In this document: piece by piece, positions 37,627-46,364 of the stretch
Layout of the letters: every line of letters starts with the position of its first letter
Position numbering within the stretch: the first letter of the stretch is position 1
Assembly: GCA_012837155.1 (NCBI GenBank)
Contig: CP051546.1
Coordinates: 1,405,075-1,469,074 of the forward strand
Origin: Flavobacterium sp.
GTDB taxonomy: Bacteria; Bacteroidota; Bacteroidia; Flavobacteriales; Flavobacteriaceae
Direction: 5' to 3'
DNA: 64,000 nt
Notes under the pieces: model-generated
The model's database searches: none
What the model was told of the DNA's origin: nothing
Seen by the model: the letters and a program-made list of their open reading frames with translations, nothing else
Translations under genes and position numbers: made by a program

Positions 37627-37925
37627 TATCTTGGTTTCATGAAACGGGTTTGCAAAAGCAAAAACACAGATTTTTAACAGATTTTTCATTAAATGGCGGG
37701 CTAAAAATAAATGTAAACATCAATCAGTTAATAGAAAAAGTCTACATTCATCCCAAATCTGAAAACTGTATAAAAACCTTGTTATCGAATTAGTGTCAAA
37801 ATTAGGATTCGATTTCAGTATAGAAAAATCGGATTTGAAGAGTGCTATTTACCGTAATTTACAAATAATTCCAATTTAAATTTCCATCCAAATACAAAGA
37901 AATATAAGTAATATTTCATCTTAAA
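37627..37925. other. Intergenic region with a possible gene remnant
   Basis: No intact gene. On the plus strand about 37694-37879 reads as NINQLIEKVYIHPKSENCIK and, in a shifted frame, NLVIELVSKLGFDFSIEKSD to a stop at 37879. The two halves join if one A is added in a run at about 37771, so this may be a short broken gene; no start codon or family was recognised. No terminator hairpin was found after the ABC gene. Confidence 0.3.
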
Positions 37926-40394
37926 TCACAACCTCGCATTTACCTTCACACTAAAAACTCTTGTGGTTAGGTAATTTGGAATGCCGTATTGATTTTTGGT
38001 ATAGACATCTCGAACCCAAGTATTGGTAATCGCATTTTGATTGTCGAAAAGATTAAAAATCTCTAAACCTATCGCCAATTCCTTAAAGTTTTTTAACCAC
38101 CCACTTTTTATACTTGCTGATTTTTCGTCGATTAAAACTTTAGAAAAACCCAAATCAGCACGACGATAATCTCTTAACCTATTTTGATACAAATAAGGGT
38201 CTGAATATGAAGGCGAACCTCCAGGTAATCCTGTATTGTAGACCAAATTAAGATATAATTTTACACTAGGAATATTAGGTATATAATCTTGAAACAACAA
38301 TCCAAATTTCAATCTTTGATCTGTTGGTCTAGCAATAAATCCTTTATTATTACTGTTTTCTTCCGTCCTTAAATAGCCAAAACTAAACCAAGATTCGGTT
38401 CCTGAAACAAATTCTCCATTCAATCTAAAATCGAATCCTTGAGAGTATGCTTTGGCATTATTAGCCGCAGCATAACGAATTCGAACATTATCTAAAACGT
38501 ATGGATTAACATCTGTAAGAAACTTGTAATACAATTCCGAAACCATTTTAAAAGAACGTTTACCCATCTTAAAAATGTAATCATTACTCAAAACAAGATG
38601 AATGGATTGTTGCGCCTTAACATCAAAATTTACCACCCCATTAGCATCTCTCAACTCACGATAAGAAGGCGGTTGCTGATATAATCCGCCTGAAAGTCGA
38701 AAAAATATATCCTTATTCCAATTGGGTTTCAAACTAATTTGCGCTCTTGGACTAAAAGTAACTTGCATTTTACTTACCAAATCTCCGTTAAAAACCTCCC
38801 AATTTTGAGATCGCACACCCGCATTCATCCAAATTTCATTGTTCCCCAAATACCCTTTTCGACTCCATTGCACATAAACTGAAAGCCGATTAATATCAAC
38901 ATAATTAGTCGCTCTCACATTTTGATAGGGAACTAATGGCCTCACATAAGGAGCATAAGGCTCGTTCTTTTTGGGCAAAAATTTAATAGGTGGATTAATC
39001 GAAAAACCCGCTGAATCAATTACTTCCCATTCAATCACTCGATCTCGAATAGATTCACGCGTAAATTTTGCACCCCATTCCAATTGATTTTGTTTCCAAT
39101 TATGAAATCCCTTAATCTCAGTATTTATAATTAATTCATCTAAATCGTTGCGAGCGTGGTTGAGCTGTGATCCAATTCCTCTTGAAAATGCAACATCCCC
39201 AAAAGTTTCTGAGCCAATATTAGAATCAACCTCTCCCAAGCGATATTGTGCAAAAATATCAAAATGTTCTTGCTCTTGAGTATGATAAGCCGAAGCAATA
39301 ATTTTATAGGTTGCATTTTCAGAAGCCACATAAGTAGCTTTTGCAGCTCCAAAATAAGTAAGGTACTTATCTTTTTCCTGTCCTTCATAATAAATTAACA
39401 ACGCTTTTGGATCATTGATTGTTCCAAAATTAGTTTGGCGCGTCAGGGGCTGGTATTGATAATTGTTTTGAGAAATATTTCCTAAAAAACTCCATTGCCA
39501 CTTTTTTGAAGCATTAAAATTTATATTTGTTTGAACATCAGCAAATGTGGGCGTGTAGTTCGTTTGGGTCTCTTGACTTTTAACTAAAAGACTATTATTT
39601 CGATACCTGACTCCTGTAATCGCTGACCATTTTTTATTTTTCGAAACAGCATCAACTGCAAGGCTTCCGCCAAGAAAACTTGCCTCAGCAACCACGCCAA
39701 ATTTTGTAGGATTCCTATAGGTTATGTCTAAAACAGAGGATAATTTATCGCCAAACTTTGCCTGAAAACCTCCAGCCGAAAAATCAATATTTTGCACTAA
39801 ATCAGTATTGGTAAAACTCAAACCTTCTTGCTGACCTGAACGCACGAGAAAGGGGCGATAGACTTCAATTTCATTCACATAAACTAGATTTTCATCATAA
39901 TTCCCACCTCGAACAGCATATTGAGTACTTAACTCATTATTTGAATTCACGCCAGGTAAAGATTTTAAAATATTTTCGATTCCTGCGTTAGCACCAGGGA
40001 TTTTTCGCAATATTTCAGGCTCAATAATTGTAATTCCCTGAACTCTTTTTTTGTTATTTACCGTAATTACAACTTCGCCCATTTGTTCATCCTGATCACT
40101 CATAATCAAGTTAAATTCATAGTCCTCATTTGGTTTTAGGTAAACTGAAACAGAAGCTTTTTTTAAGGAAACATGTGAAAAAATTACAATCACTTTTTGA
40201 CTTGCAGGAACGTTTAAAACATAAAAACCATTCTCGTTCGATTGAGTTCCAACCCCTCGGCAGGAGACGTTTACGTTTCCTACTGGCTGATTCTTTTTGT
40301 CAAAAATCACTCCTTTTATTTGAGCAGATTGAGCAAAAACTAAAAATCCAAAGCAGAAAAAAAGGAAACTAAATATTGTTTTATTTATACTCAA
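37926..40394 (-). CDS. TonB-dependent outer-membrane receptor with carboxypeptidase-like domain
   Basis: An 822-residue outer-membrane protein with a signal peptide (about 1-22, ending LVFAQ). A CarboxypepD_reg-like domain (about 25-100: AQIKGVIFDKKNQPVGNVNVSC, ENGFYVLNVPA) is followed by a TonB plug (about 115-225: RKIPGANAGIENILKSLPGVN, YAVRGGNYDENLVYVNEIEVY) and a 22-strand barrel ending in SVKVNARL with a terminal hydrophobic residue. The substrate is unknown. It shares no SusD partner here, unlike polysaccharide systems. It is the second gene of an apparent operon with the M23 peptidase (5-base gap), both on the minus strand; a link between envelope maintenance and this receptor is only inferred. 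Confidence 0.92.
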   Translation of the reverse strand: MSINKTIFSFLFFCFGFLVFAQSAQIKGVIFDKKNQPVGNVNVSCRGVGTQSNENGFYVLNVPASQKVIVIFSHVSLKKASVSVYLKPNEDYEFNLIMSDQDEQMGEVVITVNNKKRVQGITIIEPEILRKIPGANAGIENILKSLPGVNSNNELSTQYAVRGGNYDENLVYVNEIEVYRPFLVRSGQQEGLSFTNTDLVQNIDFSAGGFQAKFGDKLSSVLDITYRNPTKFGVVAEASFLGGSLAVDAVSKNKKWSAITGVRYRNNSLLVKSQETQTNYTPTFADVQTNINFNASKKWQWSFLGNISQNNYQYQPLTRQTNFGTINDPKALLIYYEGQEKDKYLTYFGAAKATYVASENATYKIIASAYHTQEQEHFDIFAQYRLGEVDSNIGSETFGDVAFSRGIGSQLNHARNDLDELIINTEIKGFHNWKQNQLEWGAKFTRESIRDRVIEWEVIDSAGFSINPPIKFLPKKNEPYAPYVRPLVPYQNVRATNYVDINRLSVYVQWSRKGYLGNNEIWMNAGVRSQNWEVFNGDLVSKMQVTFSPRAQISLKPNWNKDIFFRLSGGLYQQPPSYRELRDANGVVNFDVKAQQSIHLVLSNDYIFKMGKRSFKMVSELYYKFLTDVNPYVLDNVRIRYAAANNAKAYSQGFDFRLNGEFVSGTESWFSFGYLRTEENSNNKGFIARPTDQRLKFGLLFQDYIPNIPSVKLYLNLVYNTGLPGGSPSYSDPYLYQNRLRDYRRADLGFSKVLIDEKSASIKSGWLKNFKELAIGLEIFNLFDNQNAITNTWVRDVYTKNQYGIPNYLTTRVFSVKVNARL

Positions 40395-40399
40395 AGAAT

Positions 40400-42103
40400 T
40401 TAATTTTTGTTTTTTTGACTTCTGAAAAAATGAGTTTCAAAGATAGTAGAATTCCCCATATTATCCATAACAATTATTTTGAAATCGTTTGCTCCCTCAG
40501 CAACTATTCCGTCACTAAAATTATGGGTAATTAGTTTTGTTTTGTTGTCATATTCAAATAAAATCCAATTCCCATTCAAATAACCATTATAGGATTTTAT
40601 CCCAGACAGGCTATCACTTATCGTAAATTGAAGCCTTTCTTTGTCGCTAATCCATTTTCCTTCGATTGATTTTGCTATTGTTATTTTCGGTGCTATTGTG
40701 TCTAAAACCAAGGAAAACTTACCTAATGTTTTTGCTTTGGCAGTAAAGACAGTATCTTTTCTAAAAGTGGGGATATAGCTAATGTTCTTGCCATCGATGG
40801 CGGCGATGAATAGCTTTTCTCTTTGAGTTTCGGTAAATTTATTATTCTCTATCGAAATAGTAAAATTAGCGTGTGCCGCTACGGTGTCGTCGTGTAGAAA
40901 TAAAGTATCATTTTTTACATCGAAATTCATATAAAAATCATCATAAAATGTTCCCGCAGGAAAAAAGACAGTCATATTATCCTTAGCAAAATTACTATCA
41001 TTATTAGCCTTGATAAAATATTTAGAAACAACAGGCTCCTGAGCAACAATGGCAGGTAATGATTCGTATTTTATCGGAATAGAAACAACCGTTTGATTGC
41101 CATAAAAGTCAGAAACTTCAATACGATAAATCGAAGCCAAATTAGGAACAACTGTAAGCACCCCATTAGATTGATCTGCATTGATTATACTCAATTTATA
41201 TGGGTTTTGCATGAATAATTTTTGTATTCTTTGCTGCGTTTTCTTGTATCTTGGGTAATCAATCAACGCATTTATATAACGCATTTCATCAAAGGAATAA
41301 GTATCAAATTGATACCCAAAATTGGGCATACCGTTATAAAACGACTGTACTTTATACACTCCGTTTTTATTAAATGAAACATCATCATAATCGAAAGCGT
41401 TTAAACCAAAGCCTATTTTGCCATGGGCCACCACTTTATCTGCAAGATAGGTTCCGTCTTTTTGCAATAACACATTAAGCAATAAGGGACGTTTTGATTG
41501 ATTAACCACCGTTTCATTGCCTAATGGATAAACATAAATACTCGAAATCACAGGTTTTTTAGTGTCCTTCATATAGTTATCGAAACCAAAAAACATGGGA
41601 TTTATAATATTTTCTGTTAGGTTATCCCGAAACTCAAAATGCAAATGCGGTCCTTCAGAAGCTCCTGTATTTCCAGAAAGTGCAATAACTTGCCCTTTTT
41701 TGACTTCCAATTCTTCTGGTTTAAGGAACATTTCAATTTCAAAAGCTTTCTCTACATAATGTGTTTTTTTTATAAAATCTTCAATAGCATTGGTTGCTTT
41801 TTGCAAATGGCCATAAACAGAAGTATAGCCATTAGAATGCGTAATGTAAATCGTTTTTCCGTTTCCGAAGGTAGAAATTTTTATTCGTGACACGTAACCA
41901 TCGGCAACGGCGTGAACTTCTAAACCTTCTCTTTGCTGGGTCTTTAAATCAAATCCAGCATGAAAATGATTGGGTCTCAGTTCTCCAAAATCCCCTGATA
42001 ATTGCATTGGAATATCAAGTGGAGGGCTAAAATAATCTTTTGGATAATTCGTTTGTGCGCTTAATGACACACAAAAAAATAGGGCAAACTGATACAATCT
42101 CAT
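40400..42103 (-). CDS. Secreted M23-family (LytM) metallopeptidase
   Basis: A 567-residue secreted protein with a signal peptide (about 1-16, ending SLSAQ). The LytM domain is at the N-terminus (about 25-175): HFHAGFDLKT with metal ligands His48 and Asp52, GLEVHAVADGYVSRIKIS, GKTIYITHSNGYTSVYGHLQKA and GPHLHFEFRDN with the last zinc ligands. It should cleave peptidoglycan peptide bonds or act as an enzymatic sensor. The C-terminal 370 residues are mostly beta (Ig-like modules), including a SDSLSGIKSYNGYLNGNWIL and an IVMDNMGNST segment, and are probably for binding. All zinc ligands are visible, so it is likely active. Upstream of the TonB receptor in a two-gene operon. Confidence 0.9.
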   Translation of the reverse strand: MRLYQFALFFCVSLSAQTNYPKDYFSPPLDIPMQLSGDFGELRPNHFHAGFDLKTQQREGLEVHAVADGYVSRIKISTFGNGKTIYITHSNGYTSVYGHLQKATNAIEDFIKKTHYVEKAFEIEMFLKPEELEVKKGQVIALSGNTGASEGPHLHFEFRDNLTENIINPMFFGFDNYMKDTKKPVISSIYVYPLGNETVVNQSKRPLLLNVLLQKDGTYLADKVVAHGKIGFGLNAFDYDDVSFNKNGVYKVQSFYNGMPNFGYQFDTYSFDEMRYINALIDYPRYKKTQQRIQKLFMQNPYKLSIINADQSNGVLTVVPNLASIYRIEVSDFYGNQTVVSIPIKYESLPAIVAQEPVVSKYFIKANNDSNFAKDNMTVFFPAGTFYDDFYMNFDVKNDTLFLHDDTVAAHANFTISIENNKFTETQREKLFIAAIDGKNISYIPTFRKDTVFTAKAKTLGKFSLVLDTIAPKITIAKSIEGKWISDKERLQFTISDSLSGIKSYNGYLNGNWILFEYDNKTKLITHNFSDGIVAEGANDFKIIVMDNMGNSTIFETHFFRSQKNKN

Positions 42104-42213
42104 AGCATACTTTTTTGCTAAGATAAAAAAAAGAGACCAATAAAAAACTTTCTTTCATAACCCTTTGTTTTAGAATGTTTTATGTATTTTAATATAAAAA
42201 AGCAAATAAAATA

Positions 42214-42243
42214 TTGTAATAATAAAAAGGAATACTAACTTTG
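42214..42243 (+). promoter_or_regulatory. Bacteroidota promoter of the coiled-coil-zapA operon
   Basis: TTG at 42214-42216, exactly 19 bases, TAACTTTG at 42236-42243: full -33/-7 consensus. The expected transcription start is near 42250, 22 bases before the first start codon. Confidence 0.8.
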
Positions 42244-42271
42244 TAAGATTATGTAATACGTAGGATATATT

Positions 42272-42562
42272 ATGAGTGTAATTGCAGAAATAATTGATAC
42301 TCTTGAAAATAAGATTGAAAAACTTTTTGTTAAAATAAATAGTTTAGAAAGAAATAATCAAGAATTAAAAATTGAATTAACAAAAGCTGCACAAATCATA
42401 CAAACTCAATCTCAAGAGATTGACGCCTTAAAATCGCAGTATGAAACACTTAAAATCGCCAACGCTTTACTAGGCAGTGAAGATAATAAAAGAGATACGA
42501 AGCTTAAAATAAATTCATTAATTCGGGAGATTGATTACTGCATAGCCCAGCTATCAGATTAA
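42272..42562 (+). CDS. Small coiled-coil protein upstream of zapA
   Basis: A 96-residue protein that is one long coiled coil: heptad pattern through IAEIIDTLENKIEKLFVKIN, NNQELKIELTKAAQIIQ and SQEIDALKSQYETLKIANAL, with a short end containing REIDYCIAQLSD. No signal peptide or membrane segment. Its size and position directly before zapA (8-base gap, shared promoter) are reminiscent of ZapB, the coiled-coil partner of ZapA in gammaproteobacteria, but I see no sequence identity that proves this. A role at the division septum is inferred from context. Confidence 0.75.
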   Translation: MSVIAEIIDTLENKIEKLFVKINSLERNNQELKIELTKAAQIIQTQSQEIDALKSQYETLKIANALLGSEDNKRDTKLKINSLIREIDYCIAQLSD

Positions 42563-42570
42563 CAAAAGAT

Positions 42571-42864
42571 ATGGACGAAAAGCTTAAAATTAAAATATCA
42601 ATTGCAGACAGAATTTACCCATTAACGGTAGAACTTTCTCAGGAAGAAGGACTTAGAAGTGCTTCGAAAAAAATTGATGGAATGATAAAGCAATTTGAAG
42701 AAAATTATGCCGTTCGTGACAAACAAGATGTTTTAGCTATGTGTGCCCTGCAATTTGCATCACAATCAGAACAAAAACAAATTGACAATACTATCGACGG
42801 CGAAGCAACCATTGAAAGAATCAAAAAAATTAATGCCATTTTAGATCAATATCTCGACAAATAA
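42571..42864 (+). CDS. zapA: Cell division protein ZapA
   Basis: A 97-residue FtsZ-associated protein. It has the ZapA N-terminal beta domain (KLKIKISIADRIYPLTVE), the helix with EEGLRSASKKIDGMIKQFEENY, and a C-terminal coiled coil (AMCALQFASQSEQKQIDNT, ERIKKINAILDQYL). ZapA dimers crosslink FtsZ filaments and stabilise the Z ring in the cytosol. It is preceded by the coiled-coil gene and followed 29 bases later by the 6S-Flavo-like RNA, then rny. The same order zapA-6S RNA occurs in E. coli. Confidence 0.9.
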   Translation: MDEKLKIKISIADRIYPLTVELSQEEGLRSASKKIDGMIKQFEENYAVRDKQDVLAMCALQFASQSEQKQIDNTIDGEATIERIKKINAILDQYLDK

Positions 42865-42892
42865 ACGTTCTTTAAAAAAAAACTAAGATACT

Positions 42893-43053
42893 GCCTACAT
42901 TAGTTCCTATTTGGTAAACTCAACACTAACAAATTAGAATGAGCAAATCATCGTTACTAAAGCATGTCGTGCCTTGCACGAAAGCTTGAACAGCGAGTTA
43001 GCTCAAAACTTGTCTTCTCGAGTTTATACAAGCAACCTAATGTAGGCTTTTTT
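42893..43053 (+). ncRNA. ssrS: 6S RNA of the 6S-Flavo type
   Basis: The 209-base gap between zapA and rny contains an RNA-like region: GCCTACATTAG at 42893-42903 pairs perfectly with CTAATGTAGGC at 43037-43047, closing a long structure of about 155 bases, and a T-run directly follows (43048-43053), as for an intrinsic terminator. Inside are several short complementary arms around a large open bubble, the shape of 6S RNA, which mimics an open promoter and binds RNA polymerase. Position after zapA matches the conserved location of ssrS. I rely on the closing stem, T-run and synteny; the internal structure was judged by eye. Confidence 0.8.
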
Positions 43054-43073
43054 ATATATAAATTTTAACAACC

Positions 43074-44636
43074 ATGGACATTTTAACAATAATTATTTCA
43101 GGAATTGGAGGCATTGCAGGAGGTTTTGGAATAGCCAAAACAATAGAAAAAAGCAACAACTCTAATTTAATTAAAAGAGCAAAAAAAGAAGCCTCATCTA
43201 TTTTAAAAGACGCCAATTTTGAAGCCGAAAACATCAAAAAAGATAAAATCCTTCAAGCAAAGGAAAAATTTATCGAATTGAAAGCGGAACATGAGCAAGT
43301 CATTCTTTCTCGTGATCAAAAAATGGCTGAAGTCGAAAAAAGAATTAGAGACAAAGAATCTCAAATTTCGAATGAATTATCAAAAGCCAAAAAAGTAAAT
43401 GACGATTTTGAAGCTAAAACTTTAGAATACACAACCAAAGTAGAAACTTTAGAAAAAAAACAGGCAGAGGTTGAAAAATTGCATAAAAGCCACCTTCAAC
43501 AACTGGAAGTAATTTCAGGCTTATCGACAGAGGAAGCAAAAAATCAATTGATTGAAGGATTAAAAGCCGAAGCGAAAACCAAGGCAATGTCGCATATTCA
43601 AGACACTATTGAGGAAGCTAAATTGACAGCCCAACAAGAAGCTAAGAAAATCATCATTAATACCATTCAAAGAATTGGTACCGAAGAAGCCGTTGAAAAC
43701 TGTGTATCCGTATTCAACATTGAATCTGACGATGTAAAAGGTAGAATTATTGGTCGTGAAGGTAGAAATATCCGCGCGCTTGAAGCAGCAACTGGAGTTG
43801 AAATTATTGTTGACGACACTCCAGAAGCGATTATTCTTTCTTGCTTTGACCCTGTTCGAAGAGAAATTGCTCGTTTGTCGTTGCACAAATTAGTAACTGA
43901 CGGACGCATTCACCCAGCCCGAATTGAAGAAGTTGTGGCTAAAACTGCCAAACAAATTGATGACGAAATTATAGAAGTTGGAAAACGCACAGTTATCGAT
44001 TTAGGAATTCATGGATTGCATCCTGAATTAATTAAAGTCGTGGGCCGAATGAAATACCGTTCGTCTTACGGACAAAATTTATTGCAACACTCTCGCGAAG
44101 TTTCTAAACTTTGTGGAATTATGGCTGCCGAACTGGGTCTAAATGTTAAATTAGCCAAAAGAGCTGGTTTGTTACACGATATTGGTAAAGTTCCCGACAC
44201 CGAAAGCGATTTGCCACACGCCTTACTAGGAATGCAATGGGCTGAAAAATATGGAGAAAAAGAAGAAGTTTGCAACGCCATTGGGGCGCACCACGATGAG
44301 ATTGAAATGAAATCCCTATTATCTCCAATTATCCAAGTTTGTGACGCTATTTCTGGAGCAAGACCAGGAGCAAGAAGACAAGTTTTAGACTCTTATATTC
44401 AACGTTTAAAAGATTTAGAAGAAGTAGCTTACGGATTCAGCGGTGTCAAAAATGCTTACGCTATTCAAGCGGGTAGAGAGCTTCGTGTCATTGTAGAAAG
44501 CGAAAAAGTTTCTGATGATAATGCAGCCACTTTATCTTTCGAAATTTCACAAAAAATTCAAACAGAGATGACCTATCCTGGTCAAGTTAAAGTAACTGTA
44601 ATTAGAGAAACGAGAGCGGTAAATATTGCTAAATAG
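43074..44636 (+). CDS. rny: Ribonuclease Y
   Basis: A 520-residue membrane-anchored endoribonuclease that starts mRNA decay. The N-terminal hydrophobic segment (1-25, [16 protein letters not shown]) is the anchor, followed by a coiled coil (about 30-175, [20 protein letters not shown]). The KH domain has [21 protein letters not shown] (about 222-245); the HD domain has the metal ligands His and His-Asp in [11 protein letters not shown] and [12 protein letters not shown]. The C-terminus has [16 protein letters not shown]. Length and order match the family exactly. It is preceded by the 6S RNA terminator and followed by its own terminator, so it is monocistronic. Confidence 0.95.
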   Translation: MDILTIIISGIGGIAGGFGIAKTIEKSNNSNLIKRAKKEASSILKDANFEAENIKKDKILQAKEKFIELKAEHEQVILSRDQKMAEVEKRIRDKESQISNELSKAKKVNDDFEAKTLEYTTKVETLEKKQAEVEKLHKSHLQQLEVISGLSTEEAKNQLIEGLKAEAKTKAMSHIQDTIEEAKLTAQQEAKKIIINTIQRIGTEEAVENCVSVFNIESDDVKGRIIGREGRNIRALEAATGVEIIVDDTPEAIILSCFDPVRREIARLSLHKLVTDGRIHPARIEEVVAKTAKQIDDEIIEVGKRTVIDLGIHGLHPELIKVVGRMKYRSSYGQNLLQHSREVSKLCGIMAAELGLNVKLAKRAGLLHDIGKVPDTESDLPHALLGMQWAEKYGEKEEVCNAIGAHHDEIEMKSLLSPIIQVCDAISGARPGARRQVLDSYIQRLKDLEEVAYGFSGVKNAYAIQAGRELRVIVESEKVSDDNAATLSFEISQKIQTEMTYPGQVKVTVIRETRAVNIAK

Positions 44637-44667
44637 ATTAAACCCGATGGATACATGACTAAAAGAA

Positions 44668-44705
44668 GCCGTCTCACAACATAATTTGAGGCGTTTTTTT
44701 TTTAA
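44668..44705 (+). terminator. Terminator of rny
   Basis: CGTCTCA and TGAGGCG form a 7-bp stem (one G-T pair) with a 13-base loop, followed by about nine T. It lies 30 bases after the rny stop. Confidence 0.75.
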
Positions 44706-44729
44706 TTTCAGTCAACCACATAAATTAAT

Positions 44730-44880
44730 GTTGCCGAAGGGCTAGTTCTATTTTGCGAGAGGATACACGTTTCGACTTACTTAAGTTCGAGCACAGTCGA
44801 GCACTTTTATTGTATCTTTTTCTCGACTTTCGACTGCGCTATGAATGGCGCGCTCGATGTCATAAAAAACTTTTCATCTT
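44730..44880. repeat. Repeat-rich stretch with TTCGA-type inverted units
   Basis: Between the rny terminator and the DUF3820 gene the DNA contains several TTCGA/TCGAG units: GTTTCGACTTACTTAAGTTCGAGC, CACAGTCGAGCAC and TTTCTCGACTTTCGACTGCG. The ACTTACTTAAGT part is itself nearly palindromic. It looks like a degenerate intergenic repeat inserted just upstream of the gene start. An open frame from 44753 runs through it into DUF3820, but its first 42 codons are repeat sequence. Confidence 0.5.
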
Positions 44881-45109
44881 GGATCAAAACCAAAAACAGC
44901 TCATCAAATTAGCTCACACTAAAATGCCTTTTGGCAAATATGAAGGTAAATATCTTATCGATTTGCCCGAATATTATGTGGTTTGGTATTCTAATAAAGG
45001 ATTTCCAAAAGGAGAATTGGGCGAACAATTGCAACTGGTTTATGAGCTAAAACTCAACGGTCTCGAAGAACTCATCAGGAATATTCGAAAAAAATACCCA
45101 AAACCGTAA
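44879..45109 (+). CDS. DUF3820 family protein
   Basis: Recognised by KMPFGKYEGKYLIDLPEYYVVW and FPKGELGEQLQLVYELKLNGLE, the signature of DUF3820, usually about 70-75 residues. The open frame begins at 44753, but that upstream part is repeat DNA; the family sequence starts at DQNQKQLIKLAH, so a TTG start at 44879 is likely, giving 76 residues. An ATG may have been lost to the repeat insertion. Members contain a small zinc-ribbon-like or alpha/beta fold, and one was described as a quorum-regulated virulence factor; function here is unknown. It converges with the DUF4268 gene, four bases apart. Confidence 0.78.
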   Translation: MDQNQKQLIKLAHTKMPFGKYEGKYLIDLPEYYVVWYSNKGFPKGELGEQLQLVYELKLNGLEELIRNIRKKYPKP

Positions 45110-45113
45110 TTCG

Positions 45114-45557
45114 TTAGGTGTTCATTTCTAAATCTCGAATGTAATCGCCATATTCCAAATAGAATATTTCTAAGGCATGCATTTTTTCGTTAAAGAAGTC
45201 GAAAATTTCATTCCAATGGGTTCTGTTGCTCACGCTTACACCTAGTTTTTCGACCCAAATTTGGCTGATGGTTTTGCCATTTTCGAGTGTAAAGTCCTTT
45301 TCAAAAACTAGATCTTTGATAAAATCGTCTTCTAATATGGTTTTTAAGGATTCTAGTTTTTCGAAATAGATTTTCCGTTTTTCGTCAGTTCGATTTTCAA
45401 TAGCAATTAAAACCTGCGCTTTTTTGTTGTCAACATAAAATTTAAAAGAAAAATCCTTGATTTTCGTATCGTATAAAACCCATTTCCTTGGGTATTTTTC
45501 TGAGAATGCCACCCAAAATTCCCGTTTTAATCGTTGGTTTTCTTCTTTGCTATACAT
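45114..45557 (-). CDS. DUF4268 domain protein
   Basis: A 147-residue cytosolic protein matching DUF4268, a domain related to restriction-nuclease-associated folds and common in Bacteroidota. The conserved parts are LKREFWVAFSEKYPRKWVLYDTKIKD near the N-terminus, VDNKKAQVLIAIENRTDEKRKIYFEKLESLKTIL in the middle, and SNRTHWNEIFDFFNEKMHALEIFY near the end. No catalytic motif is obvious, and the function is unknown. It stands alone, convergent with DUF3820 and divergent from the NUDIX gene. Confidence 0.82.
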   Translation of the reverse strand: MYSKEENQRLKREFWVAFSEKYPRKWVLYDTKIKDFSFKFYVDNKKAQVLIAIENRTDEKRKIYFEKLESLKTILEDDFIKDLVFEKDFTLENGKTISQIWVEKLGVSVSNRTHWNEIFDFFNEKMHALEIFYLEYGDYIRDLEMNT

Positions 45558-45676
45558 AATTTTTTACTATTTTTTATCGAAATTACTATTGCCATTGAAA
45601 TGGATTTTTATAAAATTTGCAATACAATTTTGATTACATTTATAAAGACTTTTGTGTGCAAAAATAGACTTTGATT

Positions 45677-46315
45677 ATGGATTTTCAAGATTTTTTAAAA
45701 CAGATTCCAAAATTAATTAATGCAGAACTTCCTGCTAACAATGCCCATTATAAAATGGCGCCATTGGAACGCATTCGTAGTTTTGATGCTGCCGAAATCG
45801 AGAAGAAAAACCCAAAAACTGCTGCCGTTATGATGTTGTTTTATCCTAAAAACAGGAAAACGCATTTGGTTCTCATTGTTAGGAATTCATACGAAGGAGT
45901 GCACTCAGGACAGATTGCATTTCCGGGTGGAAAATTTGAACCAAAAGACCAAACTTTTGAAAATACAGCCCTGAGAGAAACGCATGAGGAAATAGGAGTT
46001 CATCCTGAAATGATGGAAATTATAAGGGCTTTTACCAATTTATATATTCCGCCAAGTAACTTTATGGTGTATCCTTTTATGGGAATTTGTCGCGAAGAAG
46101 TTATTTTTATTCCCGACTCTAATGAGGTAGCAACTATTATAGAATTACCATTATCCGAATTTTTAAGTGACGAAATAATAATAAACACTACAATGACGAC
46201 TTCGTATGCAGAAAATAGCGTTATTCCAGCGTTCAAAGTCAATGAACATATAGTTTGGGGCGCTACAGCAATGATGTTGAGTGAGTTGAAAGAAGTGTTG
46301 AAAAACGTGCTTTAA
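45677..46315 (+). CDS. NUDIX hydrolase, CoA pyrophosphatase type
   Basis: A 212-residue NUDIX enzyme. Start chosen at the ATG 45677 (MDFQDFLKQIPKLI); a TTG two codons earlier adds nothing. The NUDIX box is GGKFEPKDQTFENTALRETHEEIGV (about 80-104), with all conserved Gly, Glu and Arg residues and REXHEE metal ligands. The preceding SGQIAFPGGKFEP and the later FTNLYIPPSNFMVYPFMGI strand with its NPP-like IPPSNF piece place it with CoA and NADH pyrophosphatases (NudL/PCD1 group). It probably hydrolyses CoA or its derivatives to phosphopantetheine plus adenosine 3',5'-bisphosphate. Followed 49 bases later by plsC. Confidence 0.85.
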   Translation: MDFQDFLKQIPKLINAELPANNAHYKMAPLERIRSFDAAEIEKKNPKTAAVMMLFYPKNRKTHLVLIVRNSYEGVHSGQIAFPGGKFEPKDQTFENTALRETHEEIGVHPEMMEIIRAFTNLYIPPSNFMVYPFMGICREEVIFIPDSNEVATIIELPLSEFLSDEIIINTTMTTSYAENSVIPAFKVNEHIVWGATAMMLSELKEVLKNVL

Positions 46316-46364
46316 ATTTATTTTCAGTAATTTTGTAGACTAATTTTACAACACATCTAATTTT

